From Chryseobacterium senegalense (GTDB lineage: Bacteria > Bacteroidota > Bacteroidia > Flavobacteriales > Weeksellaceae): DNA of 64,000 bases. Shown piece by piece: positions 27,040-35,527 of this stretch; positions within the stretch are counted from its first letter, which is position 1; each line of letters opens with the position of its first letter. Where the stretch lies: assembly GCA_001403755.1 (NCBI GenBank), contig CYUH01000015.1:1-64000 (forward strand). The letters are read 5' to 3'. The notes beneath the pieces are model-generated. The model was given only the letters and a program-made list of their open reading frames with translations. It was not told the DNA's origin and made no database searches. The translations under genes were made by a program, and so were the position numbers.

Positions 27040-29160
27040 ATGGCAAATATTAAATCACATATTCATACCTACGACGAAAATGGCAATCAGCTGTGCTGCA
27101 CGCCTCAGGAAGGGAAAATATATAAAAATGCGGGGGCAGAAAAATTAGTCGAAGACGGTTGTTGCGCAACGACCGATAAAGTCTATGCCCCAATAAAGAA
27201 AATGACTCCCGCTACCGAAAAGCATCCCGCTGATGACGGCTCAAACCATGCTGCTGAACATGCCGATGATGATGGACACGATCATTCTACACAGGAAAAA
27301 TCAACTTTTCAGCTTTTTCTTCCGGCAATTATTTCATTCGTGATCTTAATGGCAGGCTTGGCAATGGATCATCTAATTCCTCAATTTTGGTTTAAAAATT
27401 GGGTGCGTATTATTTGGTACGCCGCAGCCTATCTGCCGGTAGGTTTGCCGGTTCTGAAAGAAGCGTTTGAAAGTATCAGGAAGGGAGATGTGTTTTCGGA
27501 GTTTTTCCTGATGTCTATCGCGACAATAGGAGCCTTTGTCATTGGCGAATATCCTGAAGGGGTGGCGGTCATGCTTTTCTATTCAGTTGGCGAAGTCTTT
27601 CAGACTTTAGCCGTTCAGCGTGCCAAGGGGAATATCGCTAAACTGCTCGATCAGCGTCCCGATGAAGTGACCATCTTGGTGGATAACCGCCCACAAACGG
27701 TAAAAGCGGCGGAAGTTGCACTGGATTCGGTTATTCAGTTGAAACCGGGAGAAAAACTGGCCCTGGATGGAATTTTGATTTCAGACAGTGCTTCGTTCAA
27801 TACCTCGGCACTCACCGGCGAAAGTAAACCTGACACAAAGCAAACAGGAGATACCGTCCTTGCTGGTATGATCAACCTGAATACCGTTGCACAGGTGAGA
27901 GTAAATACACCTTATGCAGATTCAAAACTTTCCAAGATTCTAGAACTGGTACAAAACGCGACAGCACAGAAGGCACCCACAGAATTATTCATCAGGAAAT
28001 TTGCCCGCATCTATACCCCAATCGTGGTATTTCTCGCTGTGGCAATCTGTCTGTTACCCTATTTGTTTGTCGATGAATATATTTTCAGGGACTGGTTATA
28101 CCGCGCTCTGATATTTCTCGTAATATCCTGTCCATGTGCATTAGTAATTAGTATTCCACTAGGATACTTTGGTGGCATTGGTGCCGCAAGCAGAAATGGA
28201 ATTTTATTTAAGGGCAGTAACTTTCTGGATGCGTTGGCAGAGGTCAAAAATGTGGTTATGGATAAGACCGGAACCATGACTGAGGGCGTCTTTAAAGTAC
28301 AGACCGTCAATCTAAAGCAGGAATTTGACCGGGATTTAATTCTAAAATTAGTGAATGTAATCGAAAATTCATCAACCCATCCGGTGGCAACTGCCATTCA
28401 CGATCATCTCGGTGAACCCGACCATACTATAATTCTCGACAATGTAGAAGAAATAGCGGGACATGGCCTGAAGGGATCGTATCAGGGAAAAGAGTTGCTC
28501 GTAGGAAACTTTAAACTGATGGATAAATTCAATATCCAATATGATGTAAATCCAAACGATATTGTAGAAACATTGATTGCCATTGCTTATGAAGGCAAAT
28601 TTGCGGGATACATCACCATTGCAGACAGTATTAAGGAAGATGCTGCCTATACAGTACAGAAACTTACCAGTTTAGGTGTCAAAGTTACCATGTTGAGCGG
28701 CGATAAAACTACCGTGGTAAAAGCAGTGGCACAAAAACTGGGTATCCAGAATGCTTTTGGCGATTTGTTGCCGGAAGATAAAGTGAATAAGGTAAAAGAG
28801 CTAAAATCGCGGGATGAAACGGTGGCATTTGTTGGCGACGGTGTCAACGATGCTCCGGTTGTAGCTTTAAGTGATATCGGCATAGCGATGGGTGGCCTTG
28901 GGAGTGATGCCACCATTGAAACCGCTGATGTGGTAATTCAGGACGACAAACCTTCAAAAATCCCAATGGCCATTAATATTGGCAAGCAAACCAAAAAAAT
29001 TGTTTGGCAGAACATCGCGTTGGCCTTTGGAGTAAAAGCAGTGGTGTTGGTATTAGGAGCAGGGGGGTTAGCCACGATGTGGGAAGCAGTCTTTGCAGAT
29101 GTGGGCGTAGCATTGCTTGCCATACTAAATGCGGTAAGGATTCAGAAAATGAAATTTTAA
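27040..29160 (+). CDS. Zn/Cd/Pb-exporting P1B ATPase (CadA/ZntA-like)
   Basis: A 706-residue P-type ATPase. The N-terminus (1-90) lacks a GMTCxxC domain but has CC and CC pairs (QLCCTPQ, GCCATT) and a His/Asp-rich stretch (HAAEHADDDGHDH). The membrane metal site is SCPCALVISIP (about 362). DKTGTMTEG follows near 407, the STHPVATAI motif near 446 and [10 protein letters not shown] near 605. The layout fits zinc/cadmium/lead exporters of Bacteroidota (family knowledge). It is the last gene of the second metal block, 48 bases after the adaptor, and moves metal into the periplasm for the RND pump to expel. Confidence 0.85.
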   Translation: MANIKSHIHTYDENGNQLCCTPQEGKIYKNAGAEKLVEDGCCATTDKVYAPIKKMTPATEKHPADDGSNHAAEHADDDGHDHSTQEKSTFQLFLPAIISFVILMAGLAMDHLIPQFWFKNWVRIIWYAAAYLPVGLPVLKEAFESIRKGDVFSEFFLMSIATIGAFVIGEYPEGVAVMLFYSVGEVFQTLAVQRAKGNIAKLLDQRPDEVTILVDNRPQTVKAAEVALDSVIQLKPGEKLALDGILISDSASFNTSALTGESKPDTKQTGDTVLAGMINLNTVAQVRVNTPYADSKLSKILELVQNATAQKAPTELFIRKFARIYTPIVVFLAVAICLLPYLFVDEYIFRDWLYRALIFLVISCPCALVISIPLGYFGGIGAASRNGILFKGSNFLDALAEVKNVVMDKTGTMTEGVFKVQTVNLKQEFDRDLILKLVNVIENSSTHPVATAIHDHLGEPDHTIILDNVEEIAGHGLKGSYQGKELLVGNFKLMDKFNIQYDVNPNDIVETLIAIAYEGKFAGYITIADSIKEDAAYTVQKLTSLGVKVTMLSGDKTTVVKAVAQKLGIQNAFGDLLPEDKVNKVKELKSRDETVAFVGDGVNDAPVVALSDIGIAMGGLGSDATIETADVVIQDDKPSKIPMAINIGKQTKKIVWQNIALAFGVKAVVLVLGAGGLATMWEAVFADVGVALLAILNAVRIQKMKF

Positions 29161-29163
29161 ACA

Positions 29164-29190
29164 AAGCGGGCTTCGGTCCGTTTTTTTTCT
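29164..29190 (+). terminator. Terminator of the zinc/cadmium block
   Basis: A GC-rich stem with a TTCG loop (AGCGGGC/GTCCGTT, including G-T pairs) is followed by eight T residues. It begins within ten bases of the ATPase stop codon. Confidence 0.65.
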
Positions 29191-29681
29191 TTCTGGGTAA
29201 AAAATTAAGTGTTGCGTATAGACGCAGAAAAATGGTGCAAAAATCTAATAGTTGATCACATAAATCGTCAAATAAAATACTGTTTCTCCGCTGAATGATA
29301 TAGCAGCATTATTCACTTTCGCCACCGCGCACAGCAATATTCCTATGTGCCGACGCACATACCGCAATGACGACTGCGTACCAGATATTCTTCGATGGTC
29401 TCGAGGTCACTTAGCTAAAAAATCAGCATCAATTTTACCCGTATTTTCTAAACTGACATTTATAGAGGAAATTCCGCAGGCTGTTGGCAGTACGTTAATA
29501 ATTAATGTTGTGTAGATTTTGATGCGGGTATTTTTAGTCCCTACTTCTAAACTCAGGGACTAAATCGGGGATTGTTTAATGGTTTATACGATGCCTTATG
29601 CGTTTATAAAATTATATAACTTGCTTACTGTCAGTAAAATGATGACTTACATTGCTTTATTGGTTTAAATAAAAACTCCCT
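29191..29681. other. 491-base gap rich in hairpins; no gene recognised
   Basis: Three perfect short inverted repeats stand out: TGCGT/ACGCA (29213-29226), TATGTGC/GCACATA (29344-29361) and TTTAGTCCCT/AGGGACTAAA (29533-29564, ten-base arms). None has a downstream T-run on either strand. The gap separates metal genes from the defence-like genes and is probably a join between cargo modules. I see no ORF I can support. Confidence 0.5.
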
Positions 29682-30335
29682 GTGGAACTACATGAGCATT
29701 TTGATGAAATTCACCCAAAAGTTTTAGATTTTTTAAATGACCATGAAGAGAAGATAATTGAGGGCTACGAAGAAAATGACGGGCACCCATTTCAGCAGGT
29801 CTTTAATTCTTTTCTAAATTTATTTAAAGTAAGGTTTCCTCTTGTAACAAATTCAGAAGTTAACATTTTTAGATATTTTTTTGTTGAAAAGTTGCAAAGT
29901 CACTTCCGCAAAGAACTTCAGGACTCAATTGAAGTATGCAATCAAACATATTTTGGAAAATTACTACATAACATTCGTGAAGATAAATCTTATTTTGATG
30001 GAATTATCGATCCGAAAGATGTTTCTTCTGTTTATGCCGTTAAACCTAAACTTGACAACCCAAGGATTGCCAAGCAACATGGGGCATTCTTAATTTTTGG
30101 TATTAGTCCATCAATATTTGCTGTTTTCGGGTTATATAAGCCAATGGCTAAATTTAACAAAAAATGGATTGAAAGAGGAAGTGATTCAGGTCAACGAATT
30201 ATTATCGATAAAAAGTCTAAAACTCAAATATTACAACAACTGGAAAGCTTTGGTTTCAACCAAGCTACTTTATTTCCAGAAGTCGATAAAGTTGCAAGTT
30301 TTGTAAAATTCAAATACTTAAAAAAACTGGATTAA
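29682..30335 (+). CDS. FRG-like protein, C-terminal half of domain recognisable
   Basis: A 217-residue protein starting at GTG; an in-frame stop lies four codons upstream. The second half matches the end of the FRG domain: YAVKPKLDNPRIAKQHGAFL (about 118-137) and the closing pattern IDKKSKTQILQQLESFGF then NQATLFPEV (about 175-200). The FRG triplet and the middle HYG-type motif expected before these are not found in the first 100 residues. The protein is therefore a truncated or diverged member. FRG proteins occur in defence islands, but their activity is unknown. It lies six bases before a predicted nuclease gene. Confidence 0.55.
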   Translation: MELHEHFDEIHPKVLDFLNDHEEKIIEGYEENDGHPFQQVFNSFLNLFKVRFPLVTNSEVNIFRYFFVEKLQSHFRKELQDSIEVCNQTYFGKLLHNIREDKSYFDGIIDPKDVSSVYAVKPKLDNPRIAKQHGAFLIFGISPSIFAVFGLYKPMAKFNKKWIERGSDSGQRIIIDKKSKTQILQQLESFGFNQATLFPEVDKVASFVKFKYLKKLD

Positions 30336-30341
30336 TAGATT

Positions 30342-31520
30342 TTGGATTTTAATAATAAATATGAAACATTGGATGATTTTATTTCTTCCCGCCTTAATGA
30401 TGAAGAAGTGGGAATCTGGTTTTATGACAATGGTTTAGAGAAGTTTATTATTAAGTTGCATAATCATATTATTAGAGCCATCAACCAAGGATGTAAATTA
30501 GAAATGTTAGTAGGGCAGTATTTTGTTTCAGAAAAAACATACCCTGTTACTGGATTATTCATTTATGACCATATTGATAATCCCTTGATTGTAACTCAAT
30601 CCAGTAATTTTCTGCTTGAAATAGATGCACTTAAAATAATATTGAAAAGTGGGAATTCAATTTTAGTGGACTTTTATGATGAATTGGGGGTTCCCGTTTT
30701 ATCAAGCAATGCTACCCTAAGTGAGAATACTGTTGAAATTCAATGGCAAAACATTGATACTGAATATAACAATGATAATTGGAAGAAAGTTTTAGATCAA
30801 ATGAAATTGGATTTTGACGCCAAAAACTATCAAGATTTTCAGAGAATAGAAATAAATGTCTCCAATGGAGTTGCGATACAATCTGCTTTTATTACTGATC
30901 AAAATATTACCACTCATTATTTAGAGGAAAAAGAGGGAGATCAACTTGAAAAAAAAGTGTTCGTACCCTTAGAATCTATATTTAAAACCAATACTATTTT
31001 TCTCAATCCTTATTTTAATTCTTCAGGCAGAAAAAAGGAACTCACCGATATTTTTGCCCATTATGAATTGGGAACATTTTATATTGAATCCAAGGTTTTA
31101 TCTTCTCAAAAGTCTTTTGATAAATCCATTTCCAAACAACAGAATAATATTAAAAAACAAATATTAAAGGCGGTTAATCAACTTGCCGGAGCTTTGAGAA
31201 ATGTATCAAATGAAATTTCGGTATTTGATTCTAAATCAAATCTGAAAATTGAGATTAACAAAGGGTTAGTACCACAATGTATTATTTTAGTTTCAGAATT
31301 ACCCTCATTTGGGGAATGGGAAGATTTGAACATTTCAATTTTTGAATTAATTTCACAATATAACTGTTATCTCAATATAATGGAACTTTCTGACTTTATG
31401 AAGATTATTAAATTAGCCCACGGAAGCATCGAAAAATTGGATTATTATCTTATGAAAAGGGCAGAAGGTTTCGAAACAACAAAGACTTTCTTTTATAAAA
31501 CCGAGGTTGTGTTTAATTAA
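30342..31520 (+). CDS. Predicted PD-(D/E)xK nuclease-like protein
   Basis: A 392-residue protein I do not recognise by name. Residues 228-251 read SGRKKELTDIFAHYELGTFYI followed by ESK. This gives Glu233, Asp236 and Glu249-x-Lys251, the layout of a PD-(D/E)xK nuclease core. A Lys/Gln-rich helix follows (QQNNIKKQILKAVNQLAGAL). The first 200 residues have no motif I know. The start is probably TTG at 30342, six bases after the preceding FRG-like gene, so the two form an operon. Low GC and isolated position suggest separate acquisition. A defence role is inferred only from context. Confidence 0.5.
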   Translation: MDFNNKYETLDDFISSRLNDEEVGIWFYDNGLEKFIIKLHNHIIRAINQGCKLEMLVGQYFVSEKTYPVTGLFIYDHIDNPLIVTQSSNFLLEIDALKIILKSGNSILVDFYDELGVPVLSSNATLSENTVEIQWQNIDTEYNNDNWKKVLDQMKLDFDAKNYQDFQRIEINVSNGVAIQSAFITDQNITTHYLEEKEGDQLEKKVFVPLESIFKTNTIFLNPYFNSSGRKKELTDIFAHYELGTFYIESKVLSSQKSFDKSISKQQNNIKKQILKAVNQLAGALRNVSNEISVFDSKSNLKIEINKGLVPQCIILVSELPSFGEWEDLNISIFELISQYNCYLNIMELSDFMKIIKLAHGSIEKLDYYLMKRAEGFETTKTFFYKTEVVFN

Positions 31521-31622
31521 GTGTTTTAATAATTTATTTTTTATTCCAGGTTCTAGAAAGACTATTTTCAATCTTTATTCGTCCGATTTCTCTAATTATT
31601 TGAGAAGCGAATCTTCTTTTTC

Positions 31623-31649
31623 GTCGCAAATATTTTCTAAATTTGCGAC
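31623..31649 (+). promoter_or_regulatory. abiE promoter with overlapping operator
   Basis: A perfect -7 box TAAATTTG at 31638-31645 lies inside an inverted repeat GTCGCAAAT (31623-31631)/ATTTGCGAC (31641-31649). No TTG -33 box is present; the upstream region is T-rich. AbiEi antitoxins repress their own promoter by binding inverted repeats (family knowledge), and this repeat is placed to block RNA polymerase. Confidence 0.7.
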
Positions 31650-31669
31650 AAAATAACCGTAAATTGCAT

Positions 31670-32281
31670 ATGCAAAGCATTGATGATAAAATACTTGTAA
31701 AAATAAAAAAAGCGAAGAGGGGTACGCTGTTTTTTATTGAAGACTTTCTTGCTTTCGGCAATGCCAGAGCAGTTGCAAAAGCATTGGAAAGATTGGTCAA
31801 TAACGGCGGTATTTCCCGTGTCGCGAGGGGGATTTACGCTGTTTTACAAACGGATCCAGTTTTGGGAAATATTCAGCCTTCTGCCGAACAGATTGCAGAG
31901 GTAATTCGCAAAAGAGACAAGGCGCGCATTATTCCAACGGGAATTCTGGCGCTCAATGCACTAGGACTCTCCACCCAGATTCCCCTCAATTTGGTGTATC
32001 TTACAGACGGTTCTGCACGAACAGTTGATCTCGGCAAAAGAAAAATAAAATTCAAAAGAACAAGCCCGAAAAACCTCGCTGCGATTGGTGAAATAAGCGG
32101 ACTTGTAATCCAAGCTTTGAAAGAAATCGGGAAGGACAATGTCACTCAACAGGAAAAGGATTTAGTTATAGAAAAACTTAAAAAGGAAAATCCATACCGC
32201 TTGGAACACGACATTCGCCTTGCGCCAGAATGGATTAGGATAATAATGCGGAACGCCATAAATAAAAATAATGACAAATAA
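31670..32281 (+). CDS. abiEi: AbiEi-type antitoxin (type IV toxin-antitoxin, DUF6088)
   Basis: A 203-residue protein with an N-terminal winged-helix domain (FFIEDFLAFGNARAVAKAL, then GGISRVARGIYAV). The AbiEi body follows (RDKARIIPTGILALNALGL; VYLTDGSARTVDLGKRKIKF). It would repress its own promoter and counteract the AbiEii nucleotidyltransferase toxin. ATG 31670 is chosen; an upstream TTG at 31643 lies within the -7 box. It overlaps the toxin gene by 11 bases. The antitoxin looks complete although the toxin gene is broken. Confidence 0.82.
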   Translation: MQSIDDKILVKIKKAKRGTLFFIEDFLAFGNARAVAKALERLVNNGGISRVARGIYAVLQTDPVLGNIQPSAEQIAEVIRKRDKARIIPTGILALNALGLSTQIPLNLVYLTDGSARTVDLGKRKIKFKRTSPKNLAAIGEISGLVIQALKEIGKDNVTQQEKDLVIEKLKKENPYRLEHDIRLAPEWIRIIMRNAINKNNDK

Positions 32282-33060
32282 ATTTTTAGCCCTTCCCCAA
32301 TCAACGAGGGTCCTTGCTTTTACACAAGTTGCCGAAAAAAGAGGAATAACACCGTTTGCCGTGGAAAAAGACTGGTGGGTATCGCAAACTTTGAAAGCGG
32401 TTTTTGAATTGGATGTAGCCGAGCATTTGGTTTTCAAAGGTGGCACCTCGCTGAGCAAGGCGTGGAACCTCATAGAAAGGTTTTCCGAAGACATTGATTT
32501 GGCCATCGAAAGAGAGTTTCTTGGCTTCGAAGGAAATTTGACTAAAAACAAGAAAACCAATTTAAGGAAGGCTTCCGGCCAATATATCAGCGAGGTTTTT
32601 TATTTAGAATTACAGGAAAAATTTAAAGAGAAAGGCTTGGAAAATGTCACTTTCTCGTTGGCCGAAACCCAGAATTCCGATCAGGATCCTCGTATTATCA
32701 ATATTTTTTATCCAAATATAATTGAAGTTACGGATTATCTGAAGCCGAGAGTTCAAATAGAAGTCGGGTGCCGTTCATTGATTGAGCCATTTACGATGAA
32801 AAAAATTTCCGCGATGGTTGATGATGAATATCCAGAGCAGAGTTTTTCGGAGAAAAGCAAAGAAATACCATCCGTTGCACAGGCCAGCCACAATAAACCC
32901 TATTCCACCAGAAAATATCATTGAATTATGGGAAAAAGATTATGCCAAAATGCGAGAAGAAATGGTTTATGGCGAAAACAGACCAACTTTTTCTGAAATA
33001 ATTGAAACTCTTAAAAAACTGAAAGATAAAATCAACAGCCTCAATTGGGAAATGATTTAA
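32271..33060 (+). pseudogene. abiEii: AbiEii toxin gene broken by internal deletion and frameshift
   Basis: The first part (217 codons, to 32924) encodes the AbiEii nucleotidyltransferase core: VEKDWWV (about 32-38), KGGTSLSK (56-63) and RFSEDIDLA (70-78). After YPEQSFSE the family sequence stops. The C-terminal tail then reappears in a different frame from about 32890 to 33060 (PIPPENIIELWEKDYAKMRE, MVYGENRPTFSEIIETL). By comparison with family members from memory, roughly 90-100 residues between the two parts are missing. The catalytic core is retained, but a stable active toxin is unlikely. Confidence 0.75.
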
Positions 33061-33096
33061 GGGAAAAGGTTTTGCTAAAATATTAAACAAATACTC

Positions 33097-34308
33097 TTAC
33101 TTCAAAACCTCGTCAATAATCTTATCCAATTTATTATCCGGAAGACTGTTTAAATAAGACATTGTAGATTTTATATCTTTTTGCCCAAGTGCTTCGCGAA
33201 TAGTCTCAATTGAAATATTATTGAACTTCAAAACTGTGGCAAACGAGTGACGGGCGCAGTAATAAGAGATATTCTTCTTGATTTGCAGTTCTTTCATTAT
33301 TTCTTTTGACTGCATATTCACATAATAGGTCAGCACTTTTTTGGATCTGTTTTTTAGGTAAATCTGCGTTGGCTTTTCGGTATTCATTATGTTGAAAATG
33401 AACTTTGAACTGTCTTCGGATTTGTATTTTTCCATGATATTCCGAGCGTAATCATTGATTTTAAAACTCACCGGAACGCCTGTTTTACTGCGGATATAAT
33501 CAATACGATCAATATTCAAGAATTTTTTTTCCAACTTAATCAAATCCAAAAAGTTGATTCCTCTTGCATAATAACTGAACAAAAACATATCTTTTGCAAA
33601 AGAAAGTTTTTCGTCTTTTGGCTCATATTTCTTGAGTTTTTCTATTTCTTCTTCATTCAGATACTCCTTTTTCCCACTTTCCTTCAGTTTTGAAATTTTA
33701 TATTGCCTAAAAGGATATTGTTTTTCCGTAATTACTTGGTTTCTAATGGCTTGATTAAAAACCGAACGCAAAGTCCGCATTCTAATCGCGATACTGGACT
33801 CCCTATTCCCGCGAGAAATGCAATAGGCTTCAAATTTTTTCAAGTTAGAATAATCCAATTCATTAAAGCTAATGTCTTTTTTGCCAAAGAACCGTTGCAG
33901 CGCATTCAGAGTATCTTTTTCCACTTTCGCTGTTCCAGTTTTATCCGATGCCAAGAGATTTCTAATCAAATCTTCGTGGAAACTCGTATAGGTTAAGGAA
34001 ATGCTTTGTCCGCTGCTCGTCTTTAGTTTATTGATGAGATCAGGAAGCATGAAGTAGATTCCATTTTTATCGAAATCGTCGATAATCTCGTCAATGATCT
34101 TAATTCTGCGCTCAATAAATTTGTTGAGGTTAGCGTGATTGGGATGCGAAGTTTTCAGACGACAAGCGTCAAAACTCCAGTCCTTCTCCTTGCAAGTTTT
34201 CCCGATTGAAAGACTTGTGTTTTTGCGGTCTTTTATAAATGAAATTATGATACTTCTCTCTCCTGTTTTATTCGCTTTTGGAGCAAGTGTAAAGGTGTAA
34301 CTTACCAT
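33097..34308 (-). CDS. Tyrosine recombinase (element integrase)
   Basis: A 403-residue site-specific integrase of the Bacteroidota arm-binding type. The N-terminal arm-binding domain is followed by a SAM-like core-binding domain, then the catalytic domain. Visible catalytic parts are Arg in FSYYARGINFLDL, the HxxR-equivalent ARHSFATVLKFNN, and the nucleophile region ALGQKDIKSTMSYL. There, Gln replaces the more usual His in the LGH motif. It is transcribed away from the tRNA-Asn fragment 220 bases off, the standard layout for an integrase beside its att site. It should catalyse integration and excision of the whole element. Confidence 0.88.
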   Translation of the reverse strand: MVSYTFTLAPKANKTGERSIIISFIKDRKNTSLSIGKTCKEKDWSFDACRLKTSHPNHANLNKFIERRIKIIDEIIDDFDKNGIYFMLPDLINKLKTSSGQSISLTYTSFHEDLIRNLLASDKTGTAKVEKDTLNALQRFFGKKDISFNELDYSNLKKFEAYCISRGNRESSIAIRMRTLRSVFNQAIRNQVITEKQYPFRQYKISKLKESGKKEYLNEEEIEKLKKYEPKDEKLSFAKDMFLFSYYARGINFLDLIKLEKKFLNIDRIDYIRSKTGVPVSFKINDYARNIMEKYKSEDSSKFIFNIMNTEKPTQIYLKNRSKKVLTYYVNMQSKEIMKELQIKKNISYYCARHSFATVLKFNNISIETIREALGQKDIKSTMSYLNSLPDNKLDKIIDEVLK

Positions 34309-34330
34309 TTTGTGTCAATTTTTATCGTTT

Positions 34331-34407
34331 TTCACGAACATTTTTTTCAGATATTCCTGTTTATCGTGTTTTACAAAAATTTTTTCACGAACATTTCACG
34401 AACATTT
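34331..34407. repeat. Three 13-base direct repeats, probable integrase arm sites
   Basis: TTCACGAACATTT occurs exactly at 34331-34343, 34384-34396 and 34395-34407 (the last two share two bases). They lie between the integrase gene and the tRNA-Asn crossover, where tyrosine recombinases bind arm-type sites. An 8-base TTTATCGT is also repeated at 34321 and 34360. Confidence 0.65.
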
Positions 34408-34528
34408 GCCCTCCAAAAGTAAAATATTATAAAATACTGTACAAGAAAAATATTTGTAAACAATTGATAATCAAAGAAAATAAAGCATAATAAAGATTAA
34501 GCAAATTATAATAAAACACAATAAAACC

Positions 34529-34572
34529 GACTGTTAATCAGAGGGTCGCTGGTTCGAGCCCAGCAAGAGGAG
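34529..34572 (+). other. att site: 3' fragment of tRNA-Asn (GTT)
   Basis: The sequence from the anticodon loop CTGTTAA (anticodon GTT) to the discriminator base matches a tRNA-Asn 3' half. The 3' anticodon-stem strand TCAGA, the T-arm GCTGG-TTCGAGC-CCAGC (34548-34564) and the acceptor strand AAGAGGA are all there. The D-arm, 5' acceptor strand and most of the 5' anticodon stem are absent. This is the duplicated end left by integration into the anticodon loop. It is not a functional tRNA. Confidence 0.85.
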
Positions 34573-34573
34573 C

Positions 34574-34603
34574 AAAGACTTACAGAAATGTAAGTCTTTT
34601 TTT
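34574..34603 (+). terminator. tRNA-Asn terminator
   Basis: A perfect 11-base stem AAAGACTTACA/TGTAAGTCTTT with a GAAA loop is followed by T residues, directly after the tRNA-Asn fragment. It is presumably the original terminator of the tRNA gene on the chromosome side. Confidence 0.85.
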
Positions 34604-34697
34604 GTTTTTAATGCTAATATTGGTTAGGTGCTTAATAGCGATTATTTCAAATAAAAAACCCCATCGGATTAGACTGCACCCAAAAGTTTAGACAAAA

Positions 34698-35486
34698 TTA
34701 AACAATATTTTCAAAGGAAAGAGTTCGGTACTGTACCGGACTCTTTCCTTTGAGATTGAGTCTTATTCTATCATTGTTGTAATAGTGAATGTACTTCACT
34801 ATTTCCTTCTTAAGTTCCTGAATGGAACCAAACTTTCTGGTATAAAACATTTCTGATTTTATCGTTCCAAAAAAGTTTTCTATCACCGCATTGTCCAAAC
34901 AGTTTCCTTTTCGGGACATACTTTGAACAATTCCTTTTTCTTTTAATATATTTTGATAAGCTTTCATTTGATATTGCCAACCTTGATCAGAATGTAGAAT
35001 GATGTTCTGTGTAGATTTTACTTTTCTGAATGATTTCTTTAGCATTCTGATGATTTGGCTAAACACAGGTCTTTCAGATAAGTCAAAACTGACAATTTCA
35101 CCATTAAATAAATCGATGATTGGAGATAGGTAAAGTTTATTACCCGATACATTAAACTCTGTAACATCGGTTGCCCATTTCTGATTAGGAGTGTCCGATT
35201 TGAAATTCCTCTGTAGAACATTGGGCGCAATTTTCCCTTGCTCTCCCTTGTAAGATTTATATTTCTTCACTCGGATAATACTCTTTAATCCTAATATTTT
35301 CATAAGTCGTAAAACAGTTTTGTGATTAATCAAAATTCCTTTTTCTTTCAAAAGCAAAGTAATTCTTCTATAGCCCAACCTTCCTTTGTGACGATGATAA
35401 ACCTGCTTAATCATTTCTTTTATTTCCGCATATTTATCTTTCATTTGAAAGCGTTTTTGATAGTAATAAAAACTGCTTCTTGCCAT
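34698..35486 (-). CDS. IS3-family transposase OrfB (DDE integrase core)
   Basis: A 262-residue transposase part. The HTH_21-like N-terminus (HKGRLGYRRITLLLKEKGI) is followed by the rve catalytic core with Asp in WATDVTEFN, Asp in ILHSDQGWQYQ and Glu in NCLDNAVIENFFGTIKSEM. Its frame stays open upstream of the first ATG (35486) and overlaps the end of orfA in the -1 frame. It is therefore probably made mainly as an OrfAB fusion by ribosomal frameshifting, as in IS150. An A-rich run at 35550-35554 is a candidate slip site, though not the classical heptamer. Confidence 0.85.
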   Translation of the reverse strand: MARSSFYYYQKRFQMKDKYAEIKEMIKQVYHRHKGRLGYRRITLLLKEKGILINHKTVLRLMKILGLKSIIRVKKYKSYKGEQGKIAPNVLQRNFKSDTPNQKWATDVTEFNVSGNKLYLSPIIDLFNGEIVSFDLSERPVFSQIIRMLKKSFRKVKSTQNIILHSDQGWQYQMKAYQNILKEKGIVQSMSRKGNCLDNAVIENFFGTIKSEMFYTRKFGSIQELKKEIVKYIHYYNNDRIRLNLKGKSPVQYRTLSFENIV

Positions 35487-35527
35487 CGATGTACAATGCA
35501 GCAGTACTGCTAAATCAAAGTCCTGCC

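Larger units (their letters stand above)
1..34572. mobile_element. Integrative mobilizable element in tRNA-Asn, carrying metal resistance (left end outside window)
   Basis: The right boundary is seen directly: a tyrosine recombinase gene is followed by arm-type repeats and a 3' tRNA-Asn fragment. The left part carries an HTH protein, a VirE-type ATPase, a primase-like protein, MobC and a relaxase, an arrangement known from NBU-like mobilizable elements of Bacteroidota. In a circular form the integrase and the mobilization genes would diverge from the joined att site, so the left att is probably not far left of base 1 (inference). No secretion or coupling-protein genes are visible. The cargo is two metal-efflux blocks and a short defence-like region. 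Confidence 0.85.

Noticed and set aside
29343..29414. Minus-strand peptide fragment of about 23 codons with coding-like sequence
   Set aside because: Stops lie close on both sides and there is no start codon; at most a relic, too short to support.
31643..31670. TTG start nine codons upstream for the AbiEi antitoxin
   Set aside because: The TTG lies inside the -7 promoter box and operator, so it would precede the transcript start.
34331..34407. Short CRISPR-like array
   Set aside because: Repeats are 13 bases, two overlap, spacing is irregular and no cas gene is near.
34529..34572. Complete tRNA-Asn gene
   Set aside because: The D-arm, the 5' acceptor strand and most of the 5' anticodon stem are missing; only the 3' part is present.
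34660..34675. Target-site duplication of the IS3-family element
   Set aside because: No matching 3-4 base direct repeat was found on the two sides with either choice of IS ends.
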